Assembly: GCA_007693385.1 (NCBI GenBank)
Contig: REDR01000043.1
Coordinates: 62,001 to 126,000 of the forward strand
DNA length: 64,000 nucleotides
Reading direction: 5' to 3'
Source of the DNA: Anaerolineaceae bacterium
Lineage (GTDB): Bacteria > Chloroflexota > Anaerolineae > Aggregatilineales > Phototrophicaceae
Position numbers and translations under genes: made by a program. How positions within the stretch are numbered: the stretch's first letter is position 1; each line of letters starts with the position of its first letter. The notes below the pieces were generated by a model that did not search any database, had not been told where the DNA came from, and was given only the letters and a program-made list of their open reading frames with translations. Positions 40,701 through 50,325 of the stretch are shown piece by piece.

Positions 40701-43541
40701 TCAGCGCCGGAAGCAACGATCACAAACGCCGTGCCGGTGTGTGTTAGGGAGTCGTCGGCCACATTGCGAACAACGGCGGGCGGTGTCAATTTTACGTAGT
40801 AGCGCCTCGTCGATCTGCGTTGACCAGTAGCCGCGTGCCGCCCGCACTTCGATGTCTTCCGCGCCGTATTGCGTGAATTCTCGCCGCCGCGATAGCCACA
40901 TATAAATATCGGCGCAGGAGATAGCGCTCTCTGTCGTTTCCAGATCGCGACTATTTTTGATGGTGCGTGGCGCGGCGGGCGGTAGCGGCATCTGTCGGCG
41001 GTTGATGATGGCGCGGGCGCAACTGAGCCAGTAAGCGCGACTGCTCTGGCGGGTGGGCGCGTTGACCAGCCGCAGGGCGGCATCCAGCCCGAGCGCGGCC
41101 ACGTCATCGTCGGTCAGCATCCGCGCTAGTTCGATGCGCTCGTCGAGGTCGGTTGTCTTGATCGAATCGCGCAGGGCTTCCGGGATCGAATCCAGCGCCC
41201 GCCATTGTTCCAGCCGTTCGGCCAGATGGCCGGGGATTAATTCCAGATCGGCGACGGTGGGCGCGACATGTGCGTGAGTCAACACGCCCGGGTCGGCGTA
41301 GAACGACTTGCGGACGAGTTGCAGGTCGGCGGGGTAGACCGCGCCGACTTCACCGGCTTTTGAATAGCCGTAACGTCCGGCACGCCCGCCGATCTGCTGG
41401 AGTTCGCTCGGCTTCAGTGGGCGCACCTGTTCGCCGTCGTATTTCTCGACTTCGTAGAAGCACACATAATCCGCCGGTAGGTTGAGTCCCATGCCGACGG
41501 CATCCGTCGCTACGCAGATTTCCGTCTCGCCGTCCGCGAAGCGATCCGCCTGTTTGCGGCGCACTTCCGGCGGCAGAGCGCCATACACGACGGATACCGA
41601 GCGCTTGAGCGCTTCCAGCTCGCTTTTGAGGTGCAACACCATCCGCCGCGAGAAAGCGACGAGAATCGTGCGTGGCTTGAGCATCTCTAGCGGCCATGCT
41701 TGATCGGCGACTTTGATCGGCGCGAGGCGTTGATGATGCACGACGGTGTGCGGTATCTCCGCGCCGGTGACCAGCTTGCGAATGAGGTCATGTGTGGTAT
41801 CGGGCGCGATGACGTGAATCTCCGGCGTCCGCGCTTCCATCAGGGCGCGAGTCCACGCCCAGCCGCGATCTGTGTCTGCTAGCATTTGCGCTTCGTCGAT
41901 GATGATGCAGTCGCCGCTATTTTCTGGATTGAACATCTCAATCGTGGCGGCGGTGATCTGTGCGCCGGGAACCGGGATGTATTCTTCGCCGGTCAGCAAA
42001 TTACACGGCACGCCGCGTTGATTCAGCCTGTCGAAAATCTCGAAGGCCAGCAAGCGCAACGGCGCGAGATACCAGCCCGCGCCCGCCGCGATCAGCGCTT
42101 CCAGCGATTGATGCGTTTTGCCGCTGTTGGGCGGGCCGATGTGGAGCGATACGTGCTGGTCGGCGCGGCCATCGTGTCGCCACGACGGGAACGACTCCAG
42201 CAAGCGCTGGCGTAGCGCTTCGCGTTCGCGCCGTTCCGCTTCGCGCTGGGCTTCGGCTAGCTGGCGCATCTGCTCGCGCTCGGCGTCGCGCTGGCGCTGT
42301 TGTTCGGCCAGCAGGCCGTCCAGCTTCTCGACATAATCGACATAATACGACGGCAAATTCCACTGGCCGCGCAGTTTGCGCCATGTCGGTTTAGCGTGCT
42401 TGATCCCCATGCGACGCAAGCGGCGGCGGATTGTGCTATAGCTGACGCTCTCCACAATCGCCAGATCACGCGGGCGCAGGATTTCGTAGGCGGTGATGGC
42501 CTCATGTTGTTCGCGGTCTTCGATGGCGGCTTCGATCTGATAAGCGGGGATGCGAAGGCGGCCTTCGGGATCGGTGAAGGTCATCAGCAAATCGTCATCT
42601 AAGGCGCTGTTGAGGGCACGAACTGACACCGCTAATCGCGTGGCGGCGCGTTTGACGTTGTACGAACGCGCAACTACCTGTGAGCGTAATGTGCTGGCAT
42701 CTTTAGCGCCGGGGCGCGTTACATCGCCGCACAGTACCAGCATCGGCTCCCATTCGGCGTCGGGGATGCGTACCGCTTGCTGGGCGATGCTACGCGCTTT
42801 TTTGCTGTCCGCACCTTTTAAGATCAGCCACGTTGATTTGTATGGCGGCTTCTTCATCCTGACGCTGAATGACGCGATCGCTTTGTCGTCCAGCGCATGT
42901 TGGATGATCGCGTCGTCGAACGCCTTACTGATGGCTTCCTGCGGGGCGGTGTGGCCGGTTTCCGCCTGCAACACTTCGCATAGTCGCTCGACCTGCGTCT
43001 GATAATATCGCTGTGTCAGTACATGCTCAACGGTTTGTGCGCTGAGGCGTAGCGGATCGTAGATTAACCCGTCGATGCGGCCTAGCACGCCGACGCCGAT
43101 CAGATCATCAACGATGCGCTGATCGTCCGTGCTGTGGATGAGCGCCGACTCCGTGAGGTAGCCTTGCTCGCTCTGTTCGACTTGCCGCACGATCTGGACG
43201 TAATCCGTCGCCGTCGATTCGGCCAGTTGATTCTGACGCTCGCGCCGTTGAATGTCGATCGGGCGATCCCGCAGGATGCCGCCGTCGGTTATGGCGGGGA
43301 AGCCCGGGTTACACCAGTCGCCCATCGCTTTGACCTGTTCCGGCGTGCATCGCTCGGGATCGTAGTAGAACGGGTCGAGCCAGCCGACATAACCCAGCGC
43401 AATCGCCCGCCGGAATGCCGGTGCGTTCTTCCGGCGGCTCTTTTCGATGTGAGGGGTTAGCTGTGCTTGATGGAGGAAGCCCTCCGGCACGCGCTCGATG
43501 ATTGCCCGCAGTAGCTCCGGCGTCGGCCTCAATTTTGGCAT
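40701..43541 (-). CDS. SUV3-like DEAD/DEAH helicase with long N-terminal region and C-terminal zinc finger
   Basis: A 946-residue superfamily 2 helicase closer to mitochondrial SUV3 than to usual bacterial helicases. Core (about 460-800): Walker A GPPNSGKTHQ, PLRLLAFEIFDRLN, VPCNLLTGEE, Walker B IIIDEAQMLADTDRGWAWTRAL, VATDAVGMGLNLP and QIGGRAGRYG. The first ~455 residues hold two related segments with the pattern YDPxR followed by a helix (near 55-75 and 155-180), then a helix-turn-helix-like run and a coiled-coil (about 415-460, rich in Gln, Arg and Glu). The C-terminus has CSQCG...CDRC, a zinc finger. SUV3 unwinds RNA in the mitochondrial degradosome; RNA decay is the guess here. An HNH nuclease gene lies 61 bases upstream on the same strand. 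Confidence 0.85.
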   Translation of the reverse strand: MPKLRPTPELLRAIIERVPEGFLHQAQLTPHIEKSRRKNAPAFRRAIALGYVGWLDPFYYDPERCTPEQVKAMGDWCNPGFPAITDGGILRDRPIDIQRRERQNQLAESTATDYVQIVRQVEQSEQGYLTESALIHSTDDQRIVDDLIGVGVLGRIDGLIYDPLRLSAQTVEHVLTQRYYQTQVERLCEVLQAETGHTAPQEAISKAFDDAIIQHALDDKAIASFSVRMKKPPYKSTWLILKGADSKKARSIAQQAVRIPDAEWEPMLVLCGDVTRPGAKDASTLRSQVVARSYNVKRAATRLAVSVRALNSALDDDLLMTFTDPEGRLRIPAYQIEAAIEDREQHEAITAYEILRPRDLAIVESVSYSTIRRRLRRMGIKHAKPTWRKLRGQWNLPSYYVDYVEKLDGLLAEQQRQRDAEREQMRQLAEAQREAERREREALRQRLLESFPSWRHDGRADQHVSLHIGPPNSGKTHQSLEALIAAGAGWYLAPLRLLAFEIFDRLNQRGVPCNLLTGEEYIPVPGAQITAATIEMFNPENSGDCIIIDEAQMLADTDRGWAWTRALMEARTPEIHVIAPDTTHDLIRKLVTGAEIPHTVVHHQRLAPIKVADQAWPLEMLKPRTILVAFSRRMVLHLKSELEALKRSVSVVYGALPPEVRRKQADRFADGETEICVATDAVGMGLNLPADYVCFYEVEKYDGEQVRPLKPSELQQIGGRAGRYGYSKAGEVGAVYPADLQLVRKSFYADPGVLTHAHVAPTVADLELIPGHLAERLEQWRALDSIPEALRDSIKTTDLDERIELARMLTDDDVAALGLDAALRLVNAPTRQSSRAYWLSCARAIINRRQMPLPPAAPRTIKNSRDLETTESAISCADIYMWLSRRREFTQYGAEDIEVRAARGYWSTQIDEALLRKIDTARRCSQCGRRLPNTHRHGVCDRCFRR

Positions 43542-43602
43542 TGATGCATTTTCCTAGTTGACTGACAGAACATACACGCGGATTTTATCACAGTTTCGGC
43601 GG

Positions 43603-44016
43603 TCATTCTGATGCGTCATCGTCGAATAGACGCGGCTGGGTGGCGATGTCGCCCCCGTAATGGGCGATCAATCGCCGCGTGAAATCGGTATGGCTTCCGG
43701 TGGCGACGGCGATTTCGGCGGCGAATCGTGCCGGATGCTTGTCCGATTTCTGGCGGTTACAGCGCACGCAAGACACCACCAGATTCGGCGCGGTGTTGCT
43801 TCCGCCCGCGCTCAGGCTGATGATGTGGTCTATCTCAAACGGCTGGCCGACTAGCTTCACGCCGCACCATTCGCAGTGCCCGCCACATTCGAGGATGCGA
43901 TGGCGCAGGCTGGCGACATCAACGCGCCCCCGCGCATCGCATCGCGTCGCCCGCGCATTAATCGCCCGTGCGTATTCGTTTAACGCGCTCTCGTCGAGTA
44001 AATCCGCATAGATCAT
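43603..44016 (-). CDS. HNH endonuclease family protein
   Basis: A 137-residue protein with a compact HNH domain (about 45-95). The zinc-binding pair is CEWCGVKL and CVRCNRQKSD, and the catalytic core has EIDHIISLSAGGSN followed by PNLVVSC. Both the zinc ribbon and the His-Asn-His core are intact. Helices on either side have no family match. It lies between an amidohydrolase gene and the SUV3-like helicase gene on the same strand, so it may be co-transcribed with the helicase. A restriction or repair role is possible; nothing in the window decides it. Confidence 0.85.
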   Translation of the reverse strand: MIYADLLDESALNEYARAINARATRCDARGRVDVASLRHRILECGGHCEWCGVKLVGQPFEIDHIISLSAGGSNTAPNLVVSCVRCNRQKSDKHPARFAAEIAVATGSHTDFTRRLIAHYGGDIATQPRLFDDDASE

Positions 44017-44046
44017 GTGATCGCATTCCCTGATGAAAAGTTGCTT

Positions 44047-44069
44047 TACGCCTTTTCTAAGAAGGCGTC
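44047..44069 (-). terminator. Possible weak terminator at the amidohydrolase stop
   Basis: ACGCCTT (44048-44054) and AAGGCGT (44062-44068) form a 7-bp stem overlapping the stop codon. On the minus strand the T run is weak, so this is only a candidate. Confidence 0.35.
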
Positions 44070-46033
44070 ATCTCCAGATAGTCCTGACGCACGGCGGCAC
44101 CCTGCGGTAAGTCGAGAATGTCCATCATGCGGCTGATGCCGTCCGCTTTGTGTTGCGCGTCCAGTAGCGACCATGTGCGCGACTTGATCTCGATGAACAT
44201 ATCACGCATTTTCGGCTCGGTTAAGCTGTCAATGTTGATGTAATACAGCACGCCTTGATAGTGGATGTGCCAGCGCTGACGTTCTTTTTCCAACACCTGT
44301 ACATCCGCGCCCTGAAAGTATTCCTGATAGAAGCGTAACGGACGGTCAGCAGGGGCGATGAAGCGCGAATGGGACAGCAACACGGCGGAGTTAAAGACGC
44401 GCTCTTTGGTCGGCATGGTGAACGTCAGGCGGGCGCGAACTTCGGACACTTCGCCGCGCTCGTCGATGCGGTCATCCTCACGGTAGCGCACGCGCCCCAT
44501 ATCGTGATCGTCGAACGTGAAATATGTGTCGTATTGGCGATAGTTCATCCGCTTCAACACTTCAACGTCCGGGTGGTCGAGTAATTTCTGCACGAGATCG
44601 GCGTCGTCGATACGTGCTTTCATCTGCACTTCAAAGCTCTCGGCGCGTTCCAGTCCGCCGACGGCTAGTAATTTGCTCACTACGTCGTTTTCGTGTGAGG
44701 ACAGGAAATCATCAACCTTCTGCGCGAAGTCGTGCGCCTGCCCCATGATCTTGCTGAGATCGAGCGTCTGCAACTGGCGATCACGCATCAGCCAGCGCCC
44801 ATGACACATCACGGACTCGACATCGGAACTCTTGCCCGCATATACGATCTGCGAGTAGATGGCGTTTTCGTCGCGCTGGAAATGCGGCCAATTGTGTACT
44901 GTGCTGGCCTGCATGGTGATGATGTCGGCGTATTTACCGGCTTCCAGACTGCCGGTTTTGTCGCCCATGAATAGCGCCCGTGCGCCGTCGCGAGTCGCCA
45001 TCGTCAGCGCCTGGCGGGCGGGTAGCGCGGTGGGATTGTTGGTGAACGACTTCGCCAGTAGCGCGGCGGTTCGCATTTCCTCGAACATATCCAGATCGTT
45101 ATTGCTGGCCGGGCCGTCCGTGCCGATACCCACCGTCAGGTGATTTTCCAGCATATCGCTGACTGGCGCGACGCCGTTCGCCAGCTTGAGGTTGGCCTGC
45201 GGGTTGTGCGATACGGTCACGTCATGTTCGTACAACGTCGCCATATCGCTCTTGTTGATGTGGACGCAATGCGCGGCCAGCACTTTCGCGTTGAGCAGGC
45301 CGGTAGTCTTCAGCCACGGCACGACGCGCAAGCCATGTTCCGCGAAGTTGTCTTCTTCTTCCTGTGCGGATTCGGAGATGTGAATGATGATCGGCACATC
45401 GTATTGCATGGCTAACTGGGCGCACAGCTTGAGCATGTCCTTTGTGCTGGAATACGGCGCGTGCGGCGCGACGGAGGGCGTGATGCGCTCGTGTTGATGC
45501 CACTTCTCGACGAATGCGCGGGCGGCTTCCAGACTGCCTTCATACGATTCGGCGTCCGGCGCGGGGAATTTGAGGATCGTCTGGCCGAGCAAAGCCCGCA
45601 TTCCGGCCTGTTCGGTGGTCTCTGCGATGTCGTCCTCGAAGTAATACATATCGGCGAAGGTGGTCACGCCGCCCATAATCATCTCGGCGCAGGCTAATTT
45701 CGTACCCAGACGACAAAATTCTGGACTGACAAATTCGCGCTCGGTTGGCATGATATACCCCATCAACCAGACATCCAGCCGTAAGTCATCGGCTAGCCCG
45801 CGTAATAGCGTCATCGGGGCATGGGTGTGCGCGTTGATTAAGCCGGGCAAAATGTATTTGCCGTCACATGGTATGATTTCATCGGCGGTGTATTCTGCGC
45901 GGATGTCCGCGCTGGGGCCAATAGCCACAATCTGGCTATCCTGTATAGCGACTGCGCCATCGACAAAAACGTCATAGTTGTCGTTCATCGTCACGACAGT
46001 GCCGCCGGTTAGTATGGTGCTTACTTTAGTCAT
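44057..46033 (-). CDS. Amidohydrolase (MtaD-like adenosine/SAH deaminase) fused to CYTH-like domain
   Basis: A 658-residue fusion. Residues about 1-440 are an amidohydrolase of the 5'-methylthioadenosine/S-adenosylhomocysteine deaminase type: HTHAPMTLLRGLADD (metal-binding HxH), PHAPYSSTKDML, IIIHISES, AAHCVHI, and GTDGPASNNDLDM. Residues about 475-650 look like a CYTH (triphosphate tunnel) domain: EVQMKARI in place of the ExExK start (middle Glu is Gln), YDTYF, RVRYREDD, RLTFTM, and FIEIKSRTW. CYTH domains bind triphosphates such as ATP or thiamine triphosphate. I have not met this fusion as a standard architecture. The two parts share one continuous frame with no sign of an assembly error. 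Normal amidohydrolase length would be about 440. Confidence 0.8.
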   Translation of the reverse strand: MTKVSTILTGGTVVTMNDNYDVFVDGAVAIQDSQIVAIGPSADIRAEYTADEIIPCDGKYILPGLINAHTHAPMTLLRGLADDLRLDVWLMGYIMPTEREFVSPEFCRLGTKLACAEMIMGGVTTFADMYYFEDDIAETTEQAGMRALLGQTILKFPAPDAESYEGSLEAARAFVEKWHQHERITPSVAPHAPYSSTKDMLKLCAQLAMQYDVPIIIHISESAQEEEDNFAEHGLRVVPWLKTTGLLNAKVLAAHCVHINKSDMATLYEHDVTVSHNPQANLKLANGVAPVSDMLENHLTVGIGTDGPASNNDLDMFEEMRTAALLAKSFTNNPTALPARQALTMATRDGARALFMGDKTGSLEAGKYADIITMQASTVHNWPHFQRDENAIYSQIVYAGKSSDVESVMCHGRWLMRDRQLQTLDLSKIMGQAHDFAQKVDDFLSSHENDVVSKLLAVGGLERAESFEVQMKARIDDADLVQKLLDHPDVEVLKRMNYRQYDTYFTFDDHDMGRVRYREDDRIDERGEVSEVRARLTFTMPTKERVFNSAVLLSHSRFIAPADRPLRFYQEYFQGADVQVLEKERQRWHIHYQGVLYYINIDSLTEPKMRDMFIEIKSRTWSLLDAQHKADGISRMMDILDLPQGAAVRQDYLEMTPS

Positions 46034-46125
46034 TTGGCCGGCTCCTTACTCGTCATAAATTTGACGGATTATACACCCGTTGTAAACTTTGTGCAGGGTG
46101 CTTAATAGCTCGTTAACCGTAGGAG

Positions 46126-48252
46126 ATGCGCGTGATCAAACGCTTGCGTTCAATTTTCCCACTTGATCTGATGTACATTGTCGAAGCCAGCGTCGTGATG
46201 CTGTTCTTCGTGCAGGCGCTCCGGTACGCTATCGGCGCGATGTATGCTCGCATCGGTAGCGCGTCTATTTATCCGGCGCTTGATCCGGCTTTGATCGACC
46301 CGACCCTGCCCGGCCTGATTGATCCGGCGACTGTGACCGGTGAGTTATCGCTGTTCGCCTACATGATCGCGTTGACGCTGGTCGCGTTTCTGCTCGGGCG
46401 CTGGCATGTATTGATCGTCCCGGCGGCGGGTTTGGCCGCTATCGGGCGCTATGTGATGGCGGCGGGCGGCGGGACATTGCCGGACGTGACCGGCGCGGCG
46501 CTGACTATCGGCGCGGGATTCCTGTATATCGCGCTGTTGGTCAGGCATCGTGCTATTGCTCTGCCGTATGCGTTCATCTTCGCCATCAGCGCCGATCAAC
46601 TGTATCGCGCATGGGGCGACACGCTCGATCCGTCGTGGTCGCCGCGTTATCTGGATATTCAATTGATATTGACCGCTTTCGTCGTCATTTTCGCCATTAT
46701 AACATTTATCCGCGCTCGCTCCGCCTCTGCGACTAAGGCCACCGATGCCAACCCGCATCACGGCTTGATGACGTTCTGGGGTGGGGTGGCGCTGGGCGCG
46801 TTGCTATTCCTGCAATTCTCTCTGCTGGCGTTGCCTAATGCGATAGGCGGGCGTTCCGGTACGAACCTGTATACGTTGATCGTTCCGGCGGTGCTGATCG
46901 CTACATTATTGCCAATCATTCCGGCGGTGCGGATGCAGGCGCGACGCTTCATCAGCTTATTCGATAGCGGTCTGCGCGGCTGGGTCTGGATGCTGATGAC
47001 CATGCTATTCATCGTGATCGGGACGCGGCTAGGGACGATCATCGCGGCGCTGTCGCTGGTGGCCGCGCAATTCATGGTCAGCATGATGTGGTGGTGGCTG
47101 TATCGTCCACGAGCGCGAAAAGAGCGCGACTTCAGCGCGTTGTGGGTGCTGGTCGGCGCGTTGGTCTTTATCGTGTTCGGCGTGTTCGACATCTTCACGT
47201 ATGAATACGCCTACGTGCGCGACTTCGCGCCGCCGCTTGAGGCGCTGAATCCGGTCGTGCCGTCGCTCCTGCGCGGCTTTCGCGGGTTGGGGCTGGCGGT
47301 GATCTTGCTGGCGGTCTTCCTGTCGATCTTGCCGATGGTGTTCATGCAGAAGCGCATTGCGTGGGCGCCGGGACTTGCGCCGCGTTACGCGCTATCGATT
47401 CTCGGCGTGGCGTTGATCGCGGTGGTCAGTACCGCGTCGGTCTACTTCTCGCGCCCGCCGGTGGTGACAGCCGTCATCGAGCCGCAGGTCGCCCGCATCG
47501 GTACGTATAACATTCACGCCGGATTTAACGAGTTCTTCTACTTTGATCTGGAGATGATCGCCCGCACGATTGAATTTAGCGGCGCGAACGTCGTGTTATT
47601 GCAAGAAGTCGAAGCCGGGCGGATGACCAGCTTCGGCGTCGATCAAGCGCTGTGGCTATCGCGGCGGTTAGGCATGGATGCCCGCTTCTTCCCGACGAAT
47701 GAGGGGCTTCAGGGGTTGGCGGTGATCTCCAATATCCCGATTGTGTTTGATGATGGCGTCCTGCTGACCAGTCCGGGCAGTCAGACCGGCTTACAGCGCG
47801 TGCAGGTGCTACCGGATGATAACGTTATCACGCTGTATAACACATGGTTAGAGCCGCTATTGGAGACCAGCGCCACGCAATCTATCGCGGAACTTGAGGC
47901 GGCGCAAGATCGCCAATTGACGGAGGTCATCGCCACGATTGCCGGACATTATCCCGACGGGCGACGCGGGCGGCTGGTCATCGGCGGGACGTTCAACAAT
48001 ATCCCCGATTCCGATTTAATCCGGCGTATGGCGGCGCTCGGCTTCGATGATCCATTCGCCGACCAACAGCCGGAACTAGCCGCGACGTTCAGCCGGACAG
48101 GGGTGCAGGCGCGGCTGGATTATGTGTGGACAACCGTCGCCAATAACTTTCAGGTGGTGGAATCCGGCGTCATCAATGATTTCTCGCGGCAGATCATCCC
48201 GCATCAGCCGTCCGATCATCTGCTAGCGATGGTCGTCGTCCGTCTGCGCTGA
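46126..48252 (+). CDS. Membrane-bound endonuclease/exonuclease/phosphatase (EEP) family protein
   Basis: A 708-residue protein. The first ~440 residues hold about ten membrane helices; the C-terminal part (about 455-708) is an EEP domain with GTYNIHAGFN, VVLLQEVEAG (catalytic Glu), LDYVWT and a final PSDHLLAM (catalytic Asp-His). The usual GDFN motif reads GGTFNNIPDS, so the Asp expected there is Thr and the catalytic set is incomplete. Substrates of relatives range from nucleic acid to phospholipids such as sphingomyelin. The EEP part probably faces one side of the membrane. Its 3' end overlaps the rnc gene on the opposite strand by 30 nt (48223-48252). Confidence 0.82.
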   Translation: MRVIKRLRSIFPLDLMYIVEASVVMLFFVQALRYAIGAMYARIGSASIYPALDPALIDPTLPGLIDPATVTGELSLFAYMIALTLVAFLLGRWHVLIVPAAGLAAIGRYVMAAGGGTLPDVTGAALTIGAGFLYIALLVRHRAIALPYAFIFAISADQLYRAWGDTLDPSWSPRYLDIQLILTAFVVIFAIITFIRARSASATKATDANPHHGLMTFWGGVALGALLFLQFSLLALPNAIGGRSGTNLYTLIVPAVLIATLLPIIPAVRMQARRFISLFDSGLRGWVWMLMTMLFIVIGTRLGTIIAALSLVAAQFMVSMMWWWLYRPRARKERDFSALWVLVGALVFIVFGVFDIFTYEYAYVRDFAPPLEALNPVVPSLLRGFRGLGLAVILLAVFLSILPMVFMQKRIAWAPGLAPRYALSILGVALIAVVSTASVYFSRPPVVTAVIEPQVARIGTYNIHAGFNEFFYFDLEMIARTIEFSGANVVLLQEVEAGRMTSFGVDQALWLSRRLGMDARFFPTNEGLQGLAVISNIPIVFDDGVLLTSPGSQTGLQRVQVLPDDNVITLYNTWLEPLLETSATQSIAELEAAQDRQLTEVIATIAGHYPDGRRGRLVIGGTFNNIPDSDLIRRMAALGFDDPFADQQPELAATFSRTGVQARLDYVWTTVANNFQVVESGVINDFSRQIIPHQPSDHLLAMVVVRLR

Positions 48253-49014
48253 TTCTGGCGCGGTGAATTGTAGCCGCCCCCTGCTGAGTAGATCGAGCGC
48301 GGTGGTGGCGGCGGATTGCGCGGCGGCGCGTTTACTGCGCCCGCGCCCTTCGGCCACGCTCTGCGCTCCGAGATGGGCTTCGACGACGAACTCGATCTCG
48401 TGTTCGGGGCCGTCCGTGCCAGTGACGTGAAATGTCGGGGTGATGCCGTGAACCGCCTGCGCCCATTCTTGAAACTGGCTTCGCGGGTCTTTGTTGATGG
48501 CGTCGTCCATCACGCTATCTTGCAGGGCATTGAAGCGCGGGATGACGAAATCGCGCACTGTTTCCAGCCCTTTGTCGAGATAAATCGCGCCGATCAGCGC
48601 CTCGAATGCGCGGCAGACGTTGGTTTCGCGTTCGCGGCCGCCGCTTCGCTCTTCGCCCCTGCCCATGCGTAGCGCTTCTCCGATGCGGCACTCCGCGCCC
48701 AGCTTGGCGAGCGCCTCCGTGCGTACCAGCGCCGCCCGCACCCGCGTCATCTCACCTTCGGTCATGTTCGGGAAGCGCCGGAACAGCATGTCGGCGACGA
48801 TGAAATCGAGAATGGCATCGCCCAGAAATTCCAGACGCTCGTTATTCTGCACGCCGTCCGGCGCGTTCTCGTTAGCGTAAGAGCGATGGGTCAGCGCACG
48901 CTCCAGTACCGCGCTATCCTCAAATTGCACGCCGAGAATCGTCTGGAACGCTTCCGGGTCGATCAACGCCGGTTTATATTCGGTTGTATCCGTCGTGTTA
49001 TCGTCCTGCGCCAT
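48223..49014 (-). CDS. rnc: Ribonuclease III
   Basis: A 263-residue double-strand-specific endoribonuclease that processes rRNA precursors and structured mRNAs. The RNase III signature NERLEFLGDAILDFIVADML (about 59-78) supplies catalytic acid residues, followed by CRAFEALIGAIYLDKG with the second pair. The C-terminal double-stranded-RNA-binding domain (about 175-250) ends RGRSKRAAAQSAATTALDLL. N-terminal acidic extension of about 15 residues. It follows fabF by 2 nt, an order common in bacteria (acpP, fabF, rnc), though acpP is not in the window. Confidence 0.96.
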   Translation of the reverse strand: MAQDDNTTDTTEYKPALIDPEAFQTILGVQFEDSAVLERALTHRSYANENAPDGVQNNERLEFLGDAILDFIVADMLFRRFPNMTEGEMTRVRAALVRTEALAKLGAECRIGEALRMGRGEERSGGRERETNVCRAFEALIGAIYLDKGLETVRDFVIPRFNALQDSVMDDAINKDPRSQFQEWAQAVHGITPTFHVTGTDGPEHEIEFVVEAHLGAQSVAEGRGRSKRAAAQSAATTALDLLSRGRLQFTAPESAQTDDDHR

Positions 49015-49016
49015 AC

Positions 49017-50258
49017 CTATATCTTTTTGAATATCAGCGAGGCGTTGTGCCCGCCGAAGCCGAAAGCGTTGTTCATGGCGACATCAATACGTTGATCGCG
49101 GGATGCGTTCGCCACATAATCCAGATCACAGGCCGGATCGGGCGTGTCAAGATGCATGGTGGGCGGCGCGACTTGATCGCGGATCGCCAGTATGCAAAAC
49201 GCCGATTCCAGTGCGGCGGTCATGCCCATGCCATGTCCGGTCATGCTCTTGGTGGAACTGATCGCCACGTTATACGCATGATCGCCCAGCGCCATCTTGA
49301 CCGCCTGCGTCTCCATCGGGTCGTTGAGTGGGGTGGCGGTGCCGTGTGCGCTGATGTAGTCGATTTGCTCCGCATTCAACGCGGCATCTTCCAGCGCTAG
49401 CTTGATAGCGCCACTCGCGCCGGAGCCGTCCGGTAATGGCGCGGTGACGTGGAAGGCGTCCGATGTGCAACCGTAGCCGACGATCTCCGCGAGGATGTCC
49501 GCGCCACGCTCGACGGCTGTTTCGTAGGCTTCCAGCGCCAGCACCGCCGCGCCTTCGGAAAAGACCAGCCCTTCACGGTCAGCCGAGAAGGGGCGCATCG
49601 CCCGTGCCGGTTCGTCATTGCAATGCGATGTCGCCCCCATGCGGTCAAACGCGGCGATGCCGATGGCTAAGATCGGCGCTTCGCCGCATCCGGCCAGCGC
49701 ACGGTCTACGCGCCCCGATTGGATCAGCCCGTAGGCGAAGCCGATGCAATCCGAGCCAGTCGCGCAGGCGGAAGCCAGCGTTTGCGTCGGCCCATTCGCG
49801 CCGATGCCGATGCTGACCATGTTGCTACCGCCGTTGACGACCAGCATCGGGATGCCGAACGGCGACACTTTTCGCAGGTTGTTCGTGCGGTTGACCAGTA
49901 GGACTTGCTCCTCAAAGCTGAGCATACCGCCCACCGACGAGCCGACGATGACGCTGGTGCGGGCGCGTTCGCGCTCCGTGCTGATCGTCATGCCGGATTG
50001 TTCCCATGCTTGCATAGCCGCCGCATAGCTGAATAGCTGGTAACGATCTTTGCGCCGGATTTCGCGGGCGTCTACGTAAGCTCCCGCGTCCCAGTCTTTG
50101 ATTTCCGCCGCGATCTGCACCGCATGGCCGGACGGGTCATAAGATGTGATTCGCTGAATGCCTGATCGCCCGTCTTTGATCGCCTGCCATGTTGAATCAA
50201 CATCGTGTCCTAGTGGCGTCACCATACCCAAACCCGTTACGACGACTCGTCTTGTCAT
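49017..50258 (-). CDS. fabF: 3-oxoacyl-ACP synthase II (FabF)
   Basis: A 413-residue condensing enzyme of fatty acid elongation. Start ATG 50258 (MTRRVVVTGLGMVTPLG) has CGAGGAG 9 nt upstream; the frame continues upstream into the MoaE region without support. Catalytic Cys in LASACATGSDCIGFA, His pair in SAHGTATPLNDPMET and TKSMTGHGMGMT, and the ending NNAFGFGGHNASLIF. All active-site residues are present, unlike the thiolase-like protein at 5889. Followed by rnc. Confidence 0.95.
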   Translation of the reverse strand: MTRRVVVTGLGMVTPLGHDVDSTWQAIKDGRSGIQRITSYDPSGHAVQIAAEIKDWDAGAYVDAREIRRKDRYQLFSYAAAMQAWEQSGMTISTERERARTSVIVGSSVGGMLSFEEQVLLVNRTNNLRKVSPFGIPMLVVNGGSNMVSIGIGANGPTQTLASACATGSDCIGFAYGLIQSGRVDRALAGCGEAPILAIGIAAFDRMGATSHCNDEPARAMRPFSADREGLVFSEGAAVLALEAYETAVERGADILAEIVGYGCTSDAFHVTAPLPDGSGASGAIKLALEDAALNAEQIDYISAHGTATPLNDPMETQAVKMALGDHAYNVAISSTKSMTGHGMGMTAALESAFCILAIRDQVAPPTMHLDTPDPACDLDYVANASRDQRIDVAMNNAFGFGGHNASLIFKKI

Positions 50259-50325
50259 GCGTTCAATCTCCTCGAAAGCGGTGTAATAATTTGATTCTGG
50301 TTGTACCACAATCCCCGATGATCTG

